Below the pieces are notes generated by a model. The model worked only from the letters and a program-made list of their open reading frames with translations. It had not been told where the DNA came from and made no database searches. Shown in pieces: positions 45,420-53,931 of a DNA stretch of 64,000 bases (position 1 is the stretch's first letter; each line of letters starts with the position of its first letter). The stretch covers positions 226,993-290,992 of the forward strand of contig NZ_JOGR01000013.1 in the NCBI RefSeq assembly GCF_000719515.1, in the 5' to 3' direction. Origin of the DNA: Glycomyces sp. NRRL B-16210. GTDB taxonomy: Bacteria > Actinomycetota > Actinomycetes > Mycobacteriales > Micromonosporaceae. The translations under genes were made by a program, and so were the position numbers.

Positions 45420-46552
45420 TGGGCGCCGACCTGGAACGCTGGCGGCTCATCCTCGGGCCCGCCGCCGAACGCCACACCGGCGGGCTCGGCCCCGAGAACG
45501 CCGGTCGCGACGCCGCACTGGACTGGCTCTACAGCCGCGACGACGACCTCGGCAAGCGCGACGTGCGCCGCGGCGGCGCGCGCGGGGACCGCCACGGCGG
45601 CGACGACCCGTCCATCTTGACCACTGTGGACTGGCTGGAGGGCATCCACCGGCTCTTCCCCAAGGAGACGATCGAACGGCTCGAACGCGACGCCGTGGAG
45701 CGCTACGAGATCCACGACGTGCTCACCGACCCCGAGGTGCTCGCGCGCATCGAGCCGAACCCGGCCCTGCTCAAGGCGGTCCTGCGCACCAAGCACCTGA
45801 TGAACCCGCAGGTGCTCGACGCCGCCCGCCGCATCGTGGAGGAGGTGGTGCGCCGCCTGGTCGAGAAGCTCTCGGTCGAGGTCCGCACCGTCTTTACCGG
45901 CAGCCGCAACCGCAGGCCCAGCCAGCACCGCCGCGCCCGCGACTTCGACCTCAAGCGCACCCTCAAGTCCAACCTCAAGCACTACCGGCCCGAGGACCGG
46001 CAGGTCGCGATCGAGCGCCCCCACTTCCATTCGCGCACTTCGAAGCGCCTGGAGCAGTGGCAGCTGGTGCTCCTGGTCGACCAGTCCGGGTCGATGACCG
46101 GATCGGTGATCCACTCGGCGGTCACCGCCGCGTGCCTCTACGCCCTGCCGGGCCTCAAGACCCACCTGGTCGCCTTCGACACGCAAGTGGTCGACATGAC
46201 CTCCGATGTGGACGACCCGGTGGAGCTGCTCATGAAGGTCCAACTCGGCGGCGGCACCGACATCGCCCGCGCGGTCGACTACGCCGCGGGCCTGGTCGAG
46301 AACCCCCGCCGCTGCATCGTCGCGCTCGTCACCGACTTCTACGAGGGCGGCAGCCCCAACCGGCTCGTCCACACCGTCAAGCAACTGTGCGAGCAGGGCA
46401 CGCAGGTCCTCGGCCTCGCCGCCCTCGACGAGGAGGCCAACCCCGTCTACGACCGCGACATGGCCGGGCGCCTCGCGAACGTCGGCGCCCACGTCGGCGC
46501 CATGACCCCGTCCCACCTGGTCGAGTTCGTCGCCGAGCGGCTCGGCACCTGA
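45419..46552 (+). CDS. yehP: VWA domain protein, YehP-like
   Basis: 377-residue protein with a C-terminal von Willebrand A domain. The metal-ion-dependent adhesion site is complete: DQSGS at residues 221-225 with the pattern D-x-S-x-S, the threonine in GGGTDIA, and the aspartate in LVTDFYEGG. The N-terminal 200 residues are helical and basic (SRNRRPSQHRRARDFDLKRTLKSNLKHY). VWA proteins commonly act as adaptors for MoxR ATPases, coupling ATP hydrolysis to a target. The ATG overlaps the preceding stop (TGATG). Confidence 0.9.
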   Translation: MGADLERWRLILGPAAERHTGGLGPENAGRDAALDWLYSRDDDLGKRDVRRGGARGDRHGGDDPSILTTVDWLEGIHRLFPKETIERLERDAVERYEIHDVLTDPEVLARIEPNPALLKAVLRTKHLMNPQVLDAARRIVEEVVRRLVEKLSVEVRTVFTGSRNRRPSQHRRARDFDLKRTLKSNLKHYRPEDRQVAIERPHFHSRTSKRLEQWQLVLLVDQSGSMTGSVIHSAVTAACLYALPGLKTHLVAFDTQVVDMTSDVDDPVELLMKVQLGGGTDIARAVDYAAGLVENPRRCIVALVTDFYEGGSPNRLVHTVKQLCEQGTQVLGLAALDEEANPVYDRDMAGRLANVGAHVGAMTPSHLVEFVAERLGT

Positions 46553-46575
46553 AGACCCCTCTGGATGGAGTGAGA

Positions 46576-48528
46576 GTGACCCGCAGCGACCTGCTCGCGC
46601 TGACCCCCGACGCCCTTGCGGCCCTTGCCAACCGCGGCCTCGTCAAACGCGCCGCCAAGGACCTCGACGCCGGGGCCGCCCCCGAACTCGCCCTCGCCGA
46701 GGACGGCGCCCTCACCGCCGTCTTCCCCGACGGCGCCCGGGCCGTGCTCGCCGCCGAAGGCGGCCTGGAGACGGCCACCTGCACCTGCGGCGCGAGCGGC
46801 AAATGCCGCCACCGCATCGGCGCCGTCCTCGCCTACCAGCGCGAACACGAAGGCGCACCCGCCGAGGACGACGCCGCCGCGCCCGCCGAGACCGCCCCGC
46901 AGCCCGTCGCCACCCCCGCCGCGATCACCGACGACCAGCTCCGCGAAGCCCTCGGCCACCACGCGCTCAAGGCCGCCGAGGCCACCCGCCGCGCCGGGTA
47001 CACCGCCCGCCTCGTCTGGCCCGGACCCGACCGGCCCGCCGTCGCCGAACTGCCCGCCGCCACCGTCTCCTTCCTCGTCCCCGGCCTCGGCTACGTCCAC
47101 ACCGACGCGACCGGGCCCGCCCGCGCCGCCGCCATCGTCCTCGCCGTCTGGGCCTTCCGCGAAGCCCCGGCCGAAGGCACGACCACCGTCAGCGTCGGCG
47201 GCACCAGCGCCGAGAGCAGCCTCGCCGGGGCGCTCGCGCTCGCCGAACAGGTGCTCCTCGACGGCGTCGACGGCGCCGACGCCGTCCTGCGCGCCGCACT
47301 GCAACGCGAGGCGAAGGCCCTCACCCGCCGCCGCGCGCACTGGCCCGCCGGAGCCGTCAACGACCTCATCGACCAGCTCCAGCGCTACGAGGACCGCTCG
47401 GCCGCCTACGACCCGCACCGGCTCGCCGCGCTCCTTGCCGAACTCCCCGCCCGCGCCCGCGCCTCGGCGCACCCCGGCGGCACCCCGCCCGCGCAGATCC
47501 TCGGCAGCGAGGAGGCCGACGCGACCCCGCTGACCCTGGTGCGCCTCACCGGGATCGGCGCCCGCATCGGCACCGACGGCGACCGCCGCACCCTGGAGGT
47601 CTACTTCGCGCAACCCGAGACCGGCATGGTCCTCGCGATCCAACGCGAATGGCCCCTCCCCGAGGACGGCAACCTCACCGGCGCCGAACTCGCCGGCCGC
47701 AAGATCGCCGGATGCCGGATCAGCGCCCTCGCGGGCGGGAACACCGTCACCGAGGCCGCCACCCGCACCGCCGCCCGCGCCCTCAAACTCGGCACCGGAC
47801 GGCTCGCCAAGACCCAGGTGCTCCCGCTCGGCCTCGCCTGGAACGACCTGCCGAACTCCCTGCGCGCCACCGACCTCGACGCGCTCGCCGCCGAACTCGC
47901 CGACCTGCCGCCCGGGCTCGTCCGCCCGCGCGTGGCCGCCGAATCCCTGCGCGTCATAGCGATCGCCTCGGTCGACGCCCTCGGATACGACCCGGCGACG
48001 CAGTGCCTCGAAGCGCGCATCACCGCCCCCGGCGGCGGATCGGCGCGCCTGCGGGTCCAGCACCGCGCCGCCGCTCCCGGCGCGCTCGAAGCCGCCGAGA
48101 AGGCCCTCGCCACCGAACCGCTCGCCGTCGCCGGCCACGTGCGCCGCCACAGAGGCGAACTCATCGTCGAACCCACCGCGATCCTCACCGGCGACGGCCC
48201 CGTGGTGCCCGACCTCGCCCCCGGCGACGACTCCGCCGACCTCGCCGCCGCCGACCACGCCGCCACCACCGATCCGGTCGCCGCCGCGATCGAGGCCGCG
48301 ACCGTCGTCTGCGCGGACCTGGCGCACCAGGGGCTGCGCCGCTCACGCGAACCCTCCCGCGTCCGCGTCGAAACCGTCGCGGCGAACCTGAAGCGAGTCG
48401 GACTCCAAAGGGCCGCAAATGATTTCGTGCAACTGTCCAAAGCGTTGGGGGATGAGGACGAGGCGGTGAAACGCGCCGCGTGGACCGCCGCCGCGATCCG
48501 GATCCAGACCACCGCTGAGCTACACTGA
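46576..48528 (+). CDS. yehQ: SWIM zinc-finger protein, YehQ-like
   Basis: 650-residue protein; GTG 46576 has GGAG at 46567-46570. The SWIM zinc finger has the pattern C-x-C-x5-C-x-H: Cys69, Cys71, Cys77 and His79 (CTCGASGKCRH). The rest is alanine-rich and without recognised domain, apart from a C-terminal helical tail. SWIM fingers bind DNA or protein; in the yeh-type module this is the last conserved component. It lies 23 bases after the VWA gene and is followed by a hairpin, so it closes the 22-kb cluster. Confidence 0.88.
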   Translation: MTRSDLLALTPDALAALANRGLVKRAAKDLDAGAAPELALAEDGALTAVFPDGARAVLAAEGGLETATCTCGASGKCRHRIGAVLAYQREHEGAPAEDDAAAPAETAPQPVATPAAITDDQLREALGHHALKAAEATRRAGYTARLVWPGPDRPAVAELPAATVSFLVPGLGYVHTDATGPARAAAIVLAVWAFREAPAEGTTTVSVGGTSAESSLAGALALAEQVLLDGVDGADAVLRAALQREAKALTRRRAHWPAGAVNDLIDQLQRYEDRSAAYDPHRLAALLAELPARARASAHPGGTPPAQILGSEEADATPLTLVRLTGIGARIGTDGDRRTLEVYFAQPETGMVLAIQREWPLPEDGNLTGAELAGRKIAGCRISALAGGNTVTEAATRTAARALKLGTGRLAKTQVLPLGLAWNDLPNSLRATDLDALAAELADLPPGLVRPRVAAESLRVIAIASVDALGYDPATQCLEARITAPGGGSARLRVQHRAAAPGALEAAEKALATEPLAVAGHVRRHRGELIVEPTAILTGDGPVVPDLAPGDDSADLAAADHAATTDPVAAAIEAATVVCADLAHQGLRRSREPSRVRVETVAANLKRVGLQRAANDFVQLSKALGDEDEAVKRAAWTAAAIRIQTTAELH

Positions 48529-48546
48529 CCGCCCTGTGGGAAATCC

Positions 48547-48575
48547 GCTCGCGGCGGCGCACGCACGCCGCGAGC
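48547..48575 (+). terminator. hairpin after the SWIM gene
   Basis: 10-bp stem GCTCGCGGCG (48547-48556) and CGCCGCGAGC (48566-48575), nine-base loop, 18 bases after the stop; no U-tract. Confidence 0.6.
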
Positions 48576-48687
48576 CGGTAGTCGCGGCGTGGGGGTCAGA
48601 AGCCCGCATGACGCCGCCTCCCGCCGCTCACTCCCCGATGGAACCATCCGTTCCGCGTCCGCAGAGTCGGCGATCGTCATCGAAGCA

Positions 48688-49851
48688 ATGAGGCTTTCCG
48701 TGCCATCTCAAACCGTGATCGACCTGCAAGACCCGATCTTCCTCGCCCACCGCGGCGGCAAACTGCGCACCTCCTCCACCGTCCCGCTCGACAGCCGCGA
48801 AGACCTCTCCGTCGCCTACACGCCCGGCGTCGCCCGCGTGTGCGAGGCCATCGCCGCCGACGTCTCGCTGGCGCGGACGCACACCTGGCGCTCGAACCTC
48901 GTCGCCGTGGTCACCGACGGCACCGCGGTGCTCGGCCTCGGGGACATCGGCCCGGCCGCCTCGCTCCCGGTCATGGAGGGCAAGGCCGCCCTGTTCCGCC
49001 AGTTCGCGGACGTCGACGCCGTGCCGATCTGCCTGGACACCAAGGACCCCGACGCGATCGTGGCGGCCGTGGCCGCCATCGCGCCGTCCTTCGGCGGGAT
49101 CAACCTGGAGGACATCTCGGCGCCGCGCTGCTTCGCGATCGAGGACCGGCTCAAGGCCATGCTCGACATCCCGGTCTTCCACGACGACCAGCACGGCACA
49201 GCCGTGGTCGTGCTCGCCGCGCTGACGAACGCGATCCGGCTCCAGGGCCGGCGCGCCGAGGACCTGACGGTCGCGGTGGTCGGCGCGGGGGCTGCGGGGG
49301 TGGCGATCACGAAGATCCTCACCGAAGCCGGAGTCGGCGAGGTGATCGTGTGCGACTCGACCGGGATCATCCACGAAGGCCGGGAGCGGTTGAACCCGGT
49401 CAAGGAACAGCTCGCGGCGCGCACGAACCGAAGCGGCCGCCGAGGCGACGTGACCGAGGCGCTGCGCGGGGCGGATGTGCTCGTGGGCGTCTCGGGCGGG
49501 CGGATTCCGGAGTCGGCGCTGGAGGGCATGGCGGCGAACGCGATCGTGTTCGCGCTGGCGAATCCGACGCCGGAGATCGACCCGGAGGTGGCCGCGCGCC
49601 ACGCGGCGATCGTGGCGACCGGGCGCAGCGATTTTCCGAACCAGATCAACAATGTGCTGGCCTTCCCGGGGATCTTCCGGGGCGCGCTGGACGCGGGGGC
49701 GCCGCAGATCACGGAGAAGATGAAGCTCGCAGCGGCCCAGGCGATCGCGGACATTGCGGCGGAGGATCTGGCGGCGGACAGGATCGTGCCGTCGCCGCTG
49801 GACCCGAGAGTGGCCCCGGCGGTCGCAGCGGCGGTGAAGGCCGCCGCCTAG
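48688..49851 (+). CDS. NAD(P)-dependent malic enzyme
   Basis: Decarboxylates malate to pyruvate. The product of about 387 residues is the short bacterial form: YTPGVARVCEAI, GTAVLGLGDIGP, FHDDQHGTAVVVLAALTNA (substrate/metal), the nucleotide loop VVGAGAAGVAI, FALANPTPEI, and SDFPNQINNVLAFPGIFRGALD. Start uncertain: ATG 48688 lacks a ribosome site, while GTG 48700, four codons later, has GAGG at 48690-48693. Cofactor preference cannot be told from sequence. It stands alone after the SWIM gene terminator. Confidence 0.94.
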   Translation: MRLSVPSQTVIDLQDPIFLAHRGGKLRTSSTVPLDSREDLSVAYTPGVARVCEAIAADVSLARTHTWRSNLVAVVTDGTAVLGLGDIGPAASLPVMEGKAALFRQFADVDAVPICLDTKDPDAIVAAVAAIAPSFGGINLEDISAPRCFAIEDRLKAMLDIPVFHDDQHGTAVVVLAALTNAIRLQGRRAEDLTVAVVGAGAAGVAITKILTEAGVGEVIVCDSTGIIHEGRERLNPVKEQLAARTNRSGRRGDVTEALRGADVLVGVSGGRIPESALEGMAANAIVFALANPTPEIDPEVAARHAAIVATGRSDFPNQINNVLAFPGIFRGALDAGAPQITEKMKLAAAQAIADIAAEDLAADRIVPSPLDPRVAPAVAAAVKAAA

Positions 49852-50002
49852 GCCGCCACGCGCGGGAGTTGCGAAAGGTGAGCGGAGGGTTCCGGGCAAT
49901 TCGGACATCGATGGGCCCCCGGTTCAACCCTGCCTCGGGGGTATGACATCGCCCGGTGGTTCGACTCCTCTTTGCCGGGTCGCCTTCCTCGGCTTCATCC
50001 TT

Positions 50003-50029
50003 CGGACCGGTTGCGCTGCAACCGGTCCG
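50003..50029. terminator. bidirectional hairpin between malic enzyme and ADP-ribosylglycohydrolase
   Basis: Perfect 12-bp stem CGGACCGGTTGC (50003-50014) and GCAACCGGTCCG (50018-50029) with a GCT loop, three bases from the minus-strand stop and 151 bases from the plus-strand one. Confidence 0.8.
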
Positions 50030-50032
50030 CTC

Positions 50033-50986
50033 TTATTCTCCGCTCAACTTCTCGGCCAGTGCCGCTATCGTCTCCCGGCCTTCGGCTTGCGAGGCCCATT
50101 CCCTCGGCAGTGCCGCATGGCCGTACGCCGCTCCATAGAGGTTCCCGAGAATCGCTCCGGTCGAGTCCGAGTCGCCCCCATGACTCACCGACGCCACCAG
50201 CCCGGCTCGCACGTCGTCCGTCCCCAGGAAGCAGTACACCGCGATCGCCAGCGCCTCCTCCGCGATCCAGCCCTCACCCAGCGGCGTGCACGTGTTCGGC
50301 CCGGGCGGGACGTTCCCCGCCAGCGAGTACGCCTTCTGAAGCGCGTCCGCCGTCTCCGACCGGTCCAGGCTCCGCTGCAAGTGGAGCAGCGTCGCCGAGA
50401 CTGCGCGCTGCGGACTCGCGCCCTCCATCAAGTGCGCCACGATCATCGCCAGCGCACCCGCCGCGGCCCCCGCGGTCGGGTGCCCGTGCGTGAACGCCGA
50501 GCACGCCTCCGCGAGCGCGTAGGCCTCGGCGGGGGAGTGGCGCAGCCCGAACGGGGCCGAGCGCATGACCGTGCCGCAGCCCTTCGAGTCCGGATTGACG
50601 CCCGGCTCGCCTCCTGCCGCGAGCCCCGAGAGGCACGCGTTGCCGGGCGCGCGGCGCGCGTACAGCCACGGCAGCGCCGCGAGTCCGCGAGAACCCATGG
50701 GCGGCATCGGTTCCTGCTGCGTCACCAGCCACCGCAGATACGCGAGCCGCACCGATTCGGCCTCGGCCCCCGGCTGCGCCTGCAACAGCCCCTCGACGGT
50801 GAACAGGGTCATCTGGGTGTCGTCCGAGACGCGGTTGTACCGCAGCTCGGCGACCCCGCCGGGCCCGTAGTCGGCCGCGATCTGCGGCCAGGAGTCGAAT
50901 TCGACCTGGTAGCCGAGGGCATCGCCCACCGCGCCGCCGACGAGGCAGCCGAGGGCGCGTTCGCGTCGCGAGATCGCTTGTGTCAC
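50033..50986 (-). CDS. ADP-ribosylglycohydrolase family protein
   Basis: 317-residue member of the ADP-ribosyl-[dinitrogen reductase] glycohydrolase (DraG/ARH) family. The dinuclear metal site is formed by GGAVGDALGY at the N-terminus, SDDTQMT near residue 54 and the C-terminal HGGDSDSTGAILGNLYGA. The family removes ADP-ribose from arginine or other residues; no ADP-ribosyltransferase gene is in this window, so the target is unknown. Monocistronic, divergent from the arabinofuranosidase gene. Confidence 0.92.
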   Translation of the reverse strand: MTQAISRRERALGCLVGGAVGDALGYQVEFDSWPQIAADYGPGGVAELRYNRVSDDTQMTLFTVEGLLQAQPGAEAESVRLAYLRWLVTQQEPMPPMGSRGLAALPWLYARRAPGNACLSGLAAGGEPGVNPDSKGCGTVMRSAPFGLRHSPAEAYALAEACSAFTHGHPTAGAAAGALAMIVAHLMEGASPQRAVSATLLHLQRSLDRSETADALQKAYSLAGNVPPGPNTCTPLGEGWIAEEALAIAVYCFLGTDDVRAGLVASVSHGGDSDSTGAILGNLYGAAYGHAALPREWASQAEGRETIAALAEKLSGE

Positions 50987-51106
50987 GCCCGGATTCTATG
51001 AGCCCGCCGCTCCCCGGCCCCGCGCGCCGCCGCACTCGCACCCGCCGCTCCCCGCCCCGAAGTGATCGCCCGCGTCCGCCGCCTCGGCCTCGGATCTTCC
51101 CGACCC

Positions 51107-51148
51107 TTGACCGAGTGACCGTTAACATGCACAATACATTGACATGTT
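51107..51148 (+). promoter_or_regulatory. promoter with inverted repeat before the GH51 gene
   Basis: TTGACC (51107-51112), 17 bases, CACAAT (51130-51135). The inverted repeat AACATG (51124-51129) N13 CATGTT (51143-51148) brackets the -10 and start point, a repressor-like position. It is among the few AT-rich spots nearby. Confidence 0.55.
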
Positions 51149-51173
51149 TCAACACTTTTCAGAACGGGAGACG

Positions 51174-53657
51174 ATGCAGCCTCCGAACCGAACGCGCACC
51201 CTCGCCGTGGCCGGCGCCGCGGTCGTCGTACTCGCCACCCTCACCGCGGGCAGAGGCCCCGCGCCCGAGGCCGAGGCGAGCATCGCCGTCGACCTCGGCG
51301 ACGCGACCGCCATCTCCGACCGGCTCTACGGACTGTTCTACGAGGACATCAACCACGCCGCCGACGGCGGCCTCTACGCCGAACTCGTCCAGAACCGCTC
51401 CTTCGAGTTCAGCCCCGCCGACAACGGCTCGTACACCCCGCTGACCGCCTGGACCGTGGACGGCAGCGCCGAGATCCAAACCGCCGACCCCCTCAACGAC
51501 GCCAACGCCACCTATCTCAGCGCCGCGGCCGCAGCCACGATTGTCAACGCGGGCTACAACTCCGGCATGGCCTACACCGCCGGCGACGACTACGACTTCA
51601 GCGTCTGGGCCCGCGCCGACGCCGACACCGAGCTCCACGCGAGCCTCACCGACGCAGGCGGCGACGCCCTCTCCTCCACCGCCGCCCTCGCCCTCGACGG
51701 CACCGGCGAGTGGACGAAGCTCGAAGCGTCCCTGACCGCCGACGCGACGAGCACGACCGGCCGCCTCGCGGTCACCACCTCGGACGCGACCGACCTCGAC
51801 ATGGTCTCCCTCTTCCCCGAGGACACCTTCCTCGGCCGCGAGAACGGCCTGCGCGCCGACCTCGCCGAGCTCATCGCCGACCTCGAACCGAGCTTCCTGC
51901 GGTTCCCCGGCGGCTGCATCGTGAACACCGGCTCCTTCGACCCCGACTCGCGCGAGCGGGCCTACAACTGGAAGGACACCGTCGGCCCGGTCGAGGAGCG
52001 CCTCACCAACCACAACTTCTGGGGCTACAACCAGTCCTACGGCCTCGGCTACTTCGAGTACTTCCAGTTCGCCGAGGACATCGGCGCCGAAGCGCTGCCC
52101 GTCGTCCCGGTCGGCGTGACCGGCTGCGGCGACTCGGCCGAGATCACCGACCCGGACGAACTCGACCTCTGGGTCCAGGACACCCTCGACCTCATCGAGT
52201 TCGCCAACGGCCCGGCCGACTCCGAATGGGGCTCGCTGCGCGCCGACATGGGCCATCCCGAGCCGTTCGGCATCACCATGATCGGCCTCGGCAACGAGGA
52301 GTACAAGCCGCAGTACTACGAGAACTACCCGGCCTTCCACGACGCGATCCGCGAGGCGCACCCCGAGATCGCGATCATCGCGAACTCCGGCGTGGACGAC
52401 GAGGGCGAGGTCTTCGACCGCAGCTGGGAATTCGCCCGCGAGCAGGGCGCCGACCTCGTGGACGAGCACTACTACAACTCGCCCGAGTGGTTCCTGTCCA
52501 ACAACGACCGCTACGACGCCTACGACCGCGAGGGCCCGCACGTGTTCGTCGGCGAGTACGCCTCCCTCTCCAACACCTGGTGGAGCGCCCTCTCCGAGGC
52601 CTCGTACCTCACCGGTCTCGAACGCAACGGCGACGTGGTCGACCTGGCCTCCTACGCGCCGCTGCTGTCGAACATCGACTACGTCGACTGGGCCCCGGAC
52701 ATGATCTGGTTCGACAACCACCAGGCCGTCAAGTCCGCCAGTTACGAAGTGCAGCAACTGTTCAGCGCCCACGCCGGAGACGAGGCGCTCGCCTCGACCC
52801 TGGAGGCCGACCCCGTCGAGGTCGCCGACATCGCCGGCGGCATCGGCGTGGCGACCTGGAACACCGCCGCGGCCTACGACGACGTGACCGTGACCGGAGC
52901 CGACGGCGAGGTCCTCTTCGCGGACGACTTCGCGGCCGGATCGGACGCCTGGACCGTGACCGGTCCCGGAGACACCCCCACCGGCACCTGGGAGGTGCTC
53001 GACGGCGCCTACCACCAGACCGCGATCGTCGAGGACGCCCGCTCCACCGCCGGCTCGGCCGACTGGTCGAACTACACGCTGGAGCTCAAGGCCACCAAGA
53101 CCGCCGGCGACGAGGGCTTCCTCGTCATGTTCGGCGTCGAAGGCTCCGACGACTACTACTGGTGGAACCTCGGCGGCTGGAACAACACCACCAGCGCGGT
53201 CGAGAAGTCCTCCAGCGGCGGGAAGTCGACCCTCCTCAACCACGACACCGTGATCGAGACCGGCCGCACCTACGACCTGAAGGTGGAAGTCGACGGTCGC
53301 ACCATCACCGGCTACATCGACGGCGAGGAGGCCTTCAGCGTCGAGGACGACGCCGCGATCGAACCGCTCTACCAAGTGGTCACCCGCGACGCCGAGACCG
53401 GCGCGATCACCCTCAAAGTGGTGAACGCCCAGGACAAGGCGATCACCACCGACATCGCATTTGAAGGCCGGAAACTCCACAAGCGCGGCGAGGTCACCAC
53501 GATCGCCTGCGAACCCGGCTGCGACAACGTCCTCGGCGAGGACCAGGTGGTCTACCCGGTCACCGAACAGGTCAAGCACCTCGGCAACGAGTTCACTTAC
53601 GAATTCGAGCCCTACTCGGTCACCTTCATAACCCTCACCCCGACCGGCAAGCGCTGA
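51174..53657 (+). CDS. secreted GH51 alpha-L-arabinofuranosidase with inserted beta-sandwich domains
   Basis: Extracellular enzyme releasing arabinose from plant arabinans or arabinoxylans. From ATG 51174 (GGAG just upstream) the 827-residue product has a signal peptide (RTRTLAVAGAAVVVLATLTAG, cleavage near AEA). The domain start GLFYEDINHAADGGLYAELVQNRSFEF is diagnostic of GH51. A CBM4/9-like beta-sandwich (about 105-215) follows, then the TIM barrel with acid/base Glu375 in GLGNEEY and nucleophile Glu461 in FVGEY. A laminin-G-like domain of about 150 residues (about 580-730) interrupts the C-terminal beta domain. ATG 51144 would place the repeat arm inside the gene and is less likely. Confidence 0.93.
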   Translation: MQPPNRTRTLAVAGAAVVVLATLTAGRGPAPEAEASIAVDLGDATAISDRLYGLFYEDINHAADGGLYAELVQNRSFEFSPADNGSYTPLTAWTVDGSAEIQTADPLNDANATYLSAAAAATIVNAGYNSGMAYTAGDDYDFSVWARADADTELHASLTDAGGDALSSTAALALDGTGEWTKLEASLTADATSTTGRLAVTTSDATDLDMVSLFPEDTFLGRENGLRADLAELIADLEPSFLRFPGGCIVNTGSFDPDSRERAYNWKDTVGPVEERLTNHNFWGYNQSYGLGYFEYFQFAEDIGAEALPVVPVGVTGCGDSAEITDPDELDLWVQDTLDLIEFANGPADSEWGSLRADMGHPEPFGITMIGLGNEEYKPQYYENYPAFHDAIREAHPEIAIIANSGVDDEGEVFDRSWEFAREQGADLVDEHYYNSPEWFLSNNDRYDAYDREGPHVFVGEYASLSNTWWSALSEASYLTGLERNGDVVDLASYAPLLSNIDYVDWAPDMIWFDNHQAVKSASYEVQQLFSAHAGDEALASTLEADPVEVADIAGGIGVATWNTAAAYDDVTVTGADGEVLFADDFAAGSDAWTVTGPGDTPTGTWEVLDGAYHQTAIVEDARSTAGSADWSNYTLELKATKTAGDEGFLVMFGVEGSDDYYWWNLGGWNNTTSAVEKSSSGGKSTLLNHDTVIETGRTYDLKVEVDGRTITGYIDGEEAFSVEDDAAIEPLYQVVTRDAETGAITLKVVNAQDKAITTDIAFEGRKLHKRGEVTTIACEPGCDNVLGEDQVVYPVTEQVKHLGNEFTYEFEPYSVTFITLTPTGKR

Positions 53658-53663
53658 CCCCGA

Positions 53664-53705
53664 GAACGCGACACGCGGTCCGGTACCGGACCGCGTGTCG
53701 CGTTC
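53664..53705. terminator. 42-base perfect palindrome after the GH51 gene
   Basis: 21-bp arms meeting at 53684/53685, starting seven bases after the GH51 stop. Strong hairpin terminator; its right arm runs into the PIN remnant. Confidence 0.85.
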
Positions 53706-53931
53706 CAAGCCCGCGGACGCCGACACCGCCCGAGCCGACTTCGCCGAACTGCCGATCCGCCGCTATCCCGGGTCGGTCACCGCCGACCGGTGCTGGGCGC
53801 TCCGGCATGACCGCAACGGCCACGACGCCGCCTATATCGCCTTGCCCGAACTCCTCGACGCGCCGTTGCTCACCGGCGATGCGAAACCGATCGGCGCCCA
53901 CCACGCCGCCGTCGAGGTCGTGCCCGGTTAG
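53698..53931 (+). pseudogene. VapC-like PIN toxin remnant (C-terminal part)
   Basis: The frame reads ARADFAELPIRRYPGS...RCWALRHDRNGHDAAYIALPELLDAPLLTGDAK, which matches the C-terminal half of VapC-type PIN-domain toxins: the usual LR.N.T.YDAAYVALAE.L.APLLT.D pattern, keeping the DAAYIALPE and GDAK acidic positions. The N-terminal 50-60 residues with the first catalytic aspartate are missing, no start codon or ribosome site is convincing, and no antitoxin gene is near. A decayed toxin-antitoxin locus. The last bases (TTAG) overlap the convergent heme A synthase stop. Confidence 0.7.

Noticed and set aside
26184..48528. Phage-defence island
   Set aside because: No nuclease, toxin, integrase or other mobile/defence marker is seen; the YehI/YehL comparison explains the content without claiming defence.
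49955..49995. tRNA-like T-arm (GGTTCGACTCC)
   Set aside because: The stem around the loop does not pair and no acceptor or anticodon arm fits.
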